Assembly (NCBI GenBank): GCA_029287515.1
Contig: JARFQZ010000077.1
Location: 1-18,383 of the forward strand
DNA length: 18,383 bases
Reading direction: 5' to 3'
From: Lysobacterales bacterium
GTDB lineage: Bacteria > Pseudomonadota > Gammaproteobacteria > Xanthomonadales > SZUA-36
The translations under genes and the position numbers were made by a program. Positions 16,014 through 18,383 of the stretch are shown here, one piece after another. How positions within the stretch are numbered: the stretch's first letter is position 1; every line of letters starts with the position of its first letter. The notes below the pieces were generated by a model, which saw only the letters and a list, made by a program, of their open reading frames with translations, made no database searches and had not been told where the DNA came from.

Positions 16014-17117
16014 ATGAGCAATCCGCAATCCGTACCCATCGAAACACCGGTCGTTGAGGTTGCCGGTGGAATATGCGCATCACGCCCCCTGTACGATATA
16101 CGCGACCGTAACGAGAGACAGCTTGGCTGGCCGGCAGGCGCTGTTGCCATAAGCGAGGAAGAGCTGTTGCGGCGATGCGAGGGGGCCGGTTTTGACCTGT
16201 CCGGCTGGATCATGTGTGCACAGGGCGTGCGCTCTTTGGAGGCCGTGCGAAGGCTGAGGCAACATGGGTTCAACCGCTTCAGCAGCGTCTCCGGTGGTTT
16301 CACGGGCTGGCAGGCAGCCGGTCTGCCGGCTGAGTATCCTGCCGGGCTGGAGGCAAGCCAGGCCGACCGCTACGCACGTCATTTGGTCATGCCCCAGGTC
16401 GGACCGCAGGGGCAGCGCAAATTGCTGAACACCAGGATTTTACTGGCTGGGCTCGGGGGGTTGAATTCACCGGTTGCGATGTACCTGGCAGCCGCGGGTG
16501 TGGGCACCCTGGGATTGCTCGATTTCGATACGGTGGAGCGCAGTAATCTTCAACGCCAGGTGCTGCACGGTGAAAGCCGCATAGGGCAGTCGAAGGTTGA
16601 GTCTGCCTGCAGCAGGATTCAGGACATCAACCCGGGGATCGCTACCGAAATTCTCGACCTGAAGCTGACGCCGCAAAATGCCGGCGAGTTAGCCGCTGAC
16701 TGGGACATCGTGATTGACGGTACCGACAGCTTCGAATCCCGGTATGCGCTCAACAGGGCGTGCCTGGAGCATGGCACACCGCTGGTTTACGGCGCCGTCA
16801 TGAGGTTCCAGGGCCAGGTTTCCGTCTTCTGGCCTTCAGGCCCGGGCCAGGATTCCTCTCCCTGCTTTCAGTGCCTGATGCCCAGGGCGCCAGCCGAGGG
16901 CGAAGCGCCCGGTTGCGCAGAGGCGGGTGTGCTGGGGATCCTGCCCGGCATCGTGGGCACCTTGCAGGCCAACGAGGCACTGAAACTGGCGCTTGGAATC
17001 GGCCGGGTACTGATCGGCGAACTCCTGATGGTCGATGCGCTCAACATGGAGTTCCGCAGAATGAAATTGCCGGCCGATCCCTCCTGTTCCAGTTGTGGCT
17101 CACAGCCTCCAGGATGA
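16014..17117 (+). CDS. Rhodanese–E1 fusion: MoeB/ThiF-type sulfur-carrier adenylyltransferase
   Basis: 367 residues. The first 105 or so form a rhodanese domain, with PLYDIRDRNERQLGWPAGAV and the active-site loop CAQGVRS (Cys68). An E1-like domain follows, with DRYARHLVMPQVGPQGQ, LLDFDTVERSNLQRQ, GQSKVESA and DGTDSFESRY. Cys301 (PGCAEAGV) matches the conserved MoeB cysteine, and two CXXC pairs (284/287 and 358/361) should bind zinc. Such enzymes adenylate the C-terminal glycine of small sulfur carriers (MoaD, ThiS or relatives); the rhodanese domain could then supply sulfur. The ATP-loop reads GLGGLN (Asn151) where GLGGLG is usual. AAGG lies seven bases before the ATG. No carrier gene is nearby, so whether it serves molybdopterin, thiamin or thio-tRNA synthesis cannot be told. 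moeB is possible, but I leave the symbol empty. Confidence 0.9.
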   Translation: MSNPQSVPIETPVVEVAGGICASRPLYDIRDRNERQLGWPAGAVAISEEELLRRCEGAGFDLSGWIMCAQGVRSLEAVRRLRQHGFNRFSSVSGGFTGWQAAGLPAEYPAGLEASQADRYARHLVMPQVGPQGQRKLLNTRILLAGLGGLNSPVAMYLAAAGVGTLGLLDFDTVERSNLQRQVLHGESRIGQSKVESACSRIQDINPGIATEILDLKLTPQNAGELAADWDIVIDGTDSFESRYALNRACLEHGTPLVYGAVMRFQGQVSVFWPSGPGQDSSPCFQCLMPRAPAEGEAPGCAEAGVLGILPGIVGTLQANEALKLALGIGRVLIGELLMVDALNMEFRRMKLPADPSCSSCGSQPPG

Positions 17118-17588
17118 AAGGTTTCGCTCTATTTCATGCCGGAAGCCCGGTTCATCCGGGGGGACATTGGACGGCCAGTGCCGTAACAGAGATCCGTCAG
17201 CGGCAAAAAGGTATTTAAAGAAATTCCAGGTCGGCAGTATGTCCCTGGTGTATTCTTCCCGCAACGCAATGAACAGGGGGTGTGCACCGATCCCGTTGAT
17301 GGTCAGTTTTTCAGTCATGGGGAAAGTCACGTTGTAACGGGTAGTGCAGAATTCATGTATGGTTTCCTCGTCACCGGGCTCCTGGCCCCCAAAGTCATTG
17401 CAGGGAATGCCAATGACAACCAGTCCGGCTGGCCGATATTCCTCCCAGAGCGCCTGCAGTTTTTCGTATTGGGGTGTAAAGCCACACTCGGAAGCCGTAT
17501 TCACCAGCAGCAGGGGCTGGCCGTTCCATCGGCTCAGTGGCAAGTTGACTCCTTCGAGGGAGCGGAAAACAAACTCGTGGACACGCAT
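17100..17588 (-). CDS. Glutathione/thioredoxin-type peroxidase (GPx family, cysteine form)
   Basis: 162 residues from the ATG at 17588, which has a near-perfect AAGGAGG eight bases upstream; an in-frame start at 17645 would overlap folD and is rejected. The enzyme reduces peroxides with a catalytic cysteine: Cys35 in NTASECGFT, with Gln69 (FGGQEP) and Trp121–Asn122 (TWNFFKYL) completing the tetrad. Cys81 (EFC) is placed like the resolving cysteine of thioredoxin-dependent GPx proteins, so thioredoxin may be the real donor. The usual FPCNQFG reads IPCNDFG here. There is no signal peptide, so it should be cytoplasmic, similar to BtuE. It diverges from folD with 39 bp between starts and overlaps the E1 gene by 18 bp at the 3' end. 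Confidence 0.95.
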   Translation of the reverse strand: MRVHEFVFRSLEGVNLPLSRWNGQPLLLVNTASECGFTPQYEKLQALWEEYRPAGLVVIGIPCNDFGGQEPGDEETIHEFCTTRYNVTFPMTEKLTINGIGAHPLFIALREEYTRDILPTWNFFKYLFAADGSLLRHWPSNVPPDEPGFRHEIERNLSSWRL

Positions 17589-17596
17589 GGAATATT

Positions 17597-17603
17597 CCTC
17601 CTT
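17597..17603 (-). promoter_or_regulatory. Shine–Dalgarno fixing the glutathione peroxidase start
   Basis: AAGGAGG on the minus strand ends eight bases before the ATG at 17588. It decides between this start and the longer in-frame one at 17645, which would run into folD. Confidence 0.85.
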
Positions 17604-17627
17604 GTCTAAATTAAAATACTCCCGATC

Positions 17628-18383
17628 ATGAATACAATCCAACAAGAATCAAAAGCAAAATTGCTCGATGGCGTCAAAGTCAGCCGGAAAATTATCGATT
17701 GCGTGCGCCAGTCTATTGAATCACACGTTGCTTCCGGCGGTCGCCGGCCCGGCCTTGCCGTGGTGCTGGTGGGCTCGGACCCCGCGTCTTCGATCTATGT
17801 CCGGGCCAAGAGGCGGGACTGTGAGAGTGCAGGCATAGTGGCGAAAGATTTCGACCTGGATGCATCAACGACTGAAGAGGAACTCCTGGGGCTTATCGAC
17901 AGGCTCAATGAAGATCCGGAGATTGACGGCATCCTGGTGCAGCTTCCCCTGCCGCATCACATCAGCGAGGCGGCGGTCACCAACCGAATCCGCTCGGACA
18001 AGGATGTCGATGGGTTCCAGGCATGTAACGTCGGCAGGCTGGCTTTGCGGCAACCTGGACTGAGACCCTGCACCCCGCGCGGCGTCATGGCCTTATTGCA
18101 TTACTACGGAATTGCGAACCGCTCGATGCACGCCGTGGTCGTGGGTGCTTCGAATATCGTGGGCCGGCCGATGGCACTGGAGTTGCTGCTCACGGGCTCG
18201 ACGGTAACGGTCAGTCACCGCTTCACCCGCAACCTGGAGGAACATGTCCGCAGCGCCGAGCTGTTGATCAGCGCCATCGGCAAGCAGGGGATCGTGAATT
18301 CGGACTGGATCAGGCGCGGGGCGATCGTGGTCGATGTGGGTATCAACCGCTTGCCTGACGGCAGAATCGTAGGAGACATCGAT
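17628..18383 (+). CDS. folD: Bifunctional methylenetetrahydrofolate dehydrogenase/cyclohydrolase FolD (3' end beyond the window)
   Basis: The frame from the ATG at 17628 stays open to the last base, giving 252 codons; FolD is about 285 residues, so some 30–40 are missing. FolD interconverts 5,10-methylene-, 5,10-methenyl- and 10-formyl-tetrahydrofolate using NADP. Diagnostic parts are GSDPASSIYVRAKRRDCESAG with the catalytic Tyr57 and Lys61, DGILVQLPLPHH, KDVDGFQACNVG, LRPCTPRGVMALL, GASNIVGRPMALELL and VVDVGINRLPDGRIVGDID. The nucleotide loop reads GASNIVG where VGRSNIVG is common. The N-terminus is about seven residues longer than in E. coli, and no clear Shine–Dalgarno precedes the ATG. 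It diverges from the peroxidase gene. Confidence 0.96.
   Translation, partial: MNTIQQESKAKLLDGVKVSRKIIDCVRQSIESHVASGGRRPGLAVVLVGSDPASSIYVRAKRRDCESAGIVAKDFDLDASTTEEELLGLIDRLNEDPEIDGILVQLPLPHHISEAAVTNRIRSDKDVDGFQACNVGRLALRQPGLRPCTPRGVMALLHYYGIANRSMHAVVVGASNIVGRPMALELLLTGSTVTVSHRFTRNLEEHVRSAELLISAIGKQGIVNSDWIRRGAIVVDVGINRLPDGRIVGDID

Noticed and set aside
17589..17645. Longer start for the glutathione peroxidase
   Set aside because: It would overlap folD, and the strong AAGGAGG site supports the start at 17588.
1..18383. Phage, insertion sequence, CRISPR or toxin–antitoxin system
   Set aside because: No transposase, integrase, repeat array or small paired genes were seen; almost all sequence is accounted for by conserved chromosomal genes.

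Overview
The window comes from a gammaproteobacterium, GC-rich and not an enteric. The strongest evidence is the block ndk–rlmN–pilF–rodZ–hisS–yfgM–bamB–der, an order characteristic of Gammaproteobacteria. A FadE-type acyl-CoA dehydrogenase and an Slp-type outer-membrane lipoprotein support this. PilF implies type IV pili. Codon usage and density look uniform: genes abut or overlap by 1–18 bp, the longest gap is about 170 bp, and I see no mobile element, CRISPR array, tRNA or rRNA.

Layout. (1) 1–4456, minus strand: moxR-type AAA+ ATPase, DUF58 protein, TgpA-like membrane transglutaminase, then an Slp lipoprotein cut by the left edge. The first three form a tight set also known from Pseudomonas. 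(2) 4543–5667, plus strand: a patatin-like phospholipase, divergent from moxR. (3) 5664–8126, minus strand: fadE, convergent with the patatin gene; both stops sit in one CTAG. (4) 8127–8298: a divergent control region with a perfect 7-7-7 inverted repeat beside the fadE start and a TATAAT box before ndk. (5) 8299–17117, plus strand: one long run of nucleotide metabolism (ndk), RNA modification (rlmN), pilus assembly (pilF), cell shape (rodZ), tRNA charging (hisS), outer-membrane biogenesis (yfgM, bamB), ribosome assembly (der) and a rhodanese–E1 sulfur-carrier-activating enzyme. Several members start with GTG or TTG and overlap the previous stop, suggesting translational coupling. (6) 17100–17588, minus strand: a thiol glutathione peroxidase, overlapping the E1 gene tail to tail. 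(7) 17628–18383, plus strand: folD, cut by the right edge.

I found no clearly new biological system. The points most worth a second look are the inverted repeat at the fadE promoter, the absence of ispG between rodZ and hisS, the E1 enzyme with an N-terminal rhodanese domain and an altered glycine loop, and the two convergent gene overlaps that leave no room for ordinary terminators.
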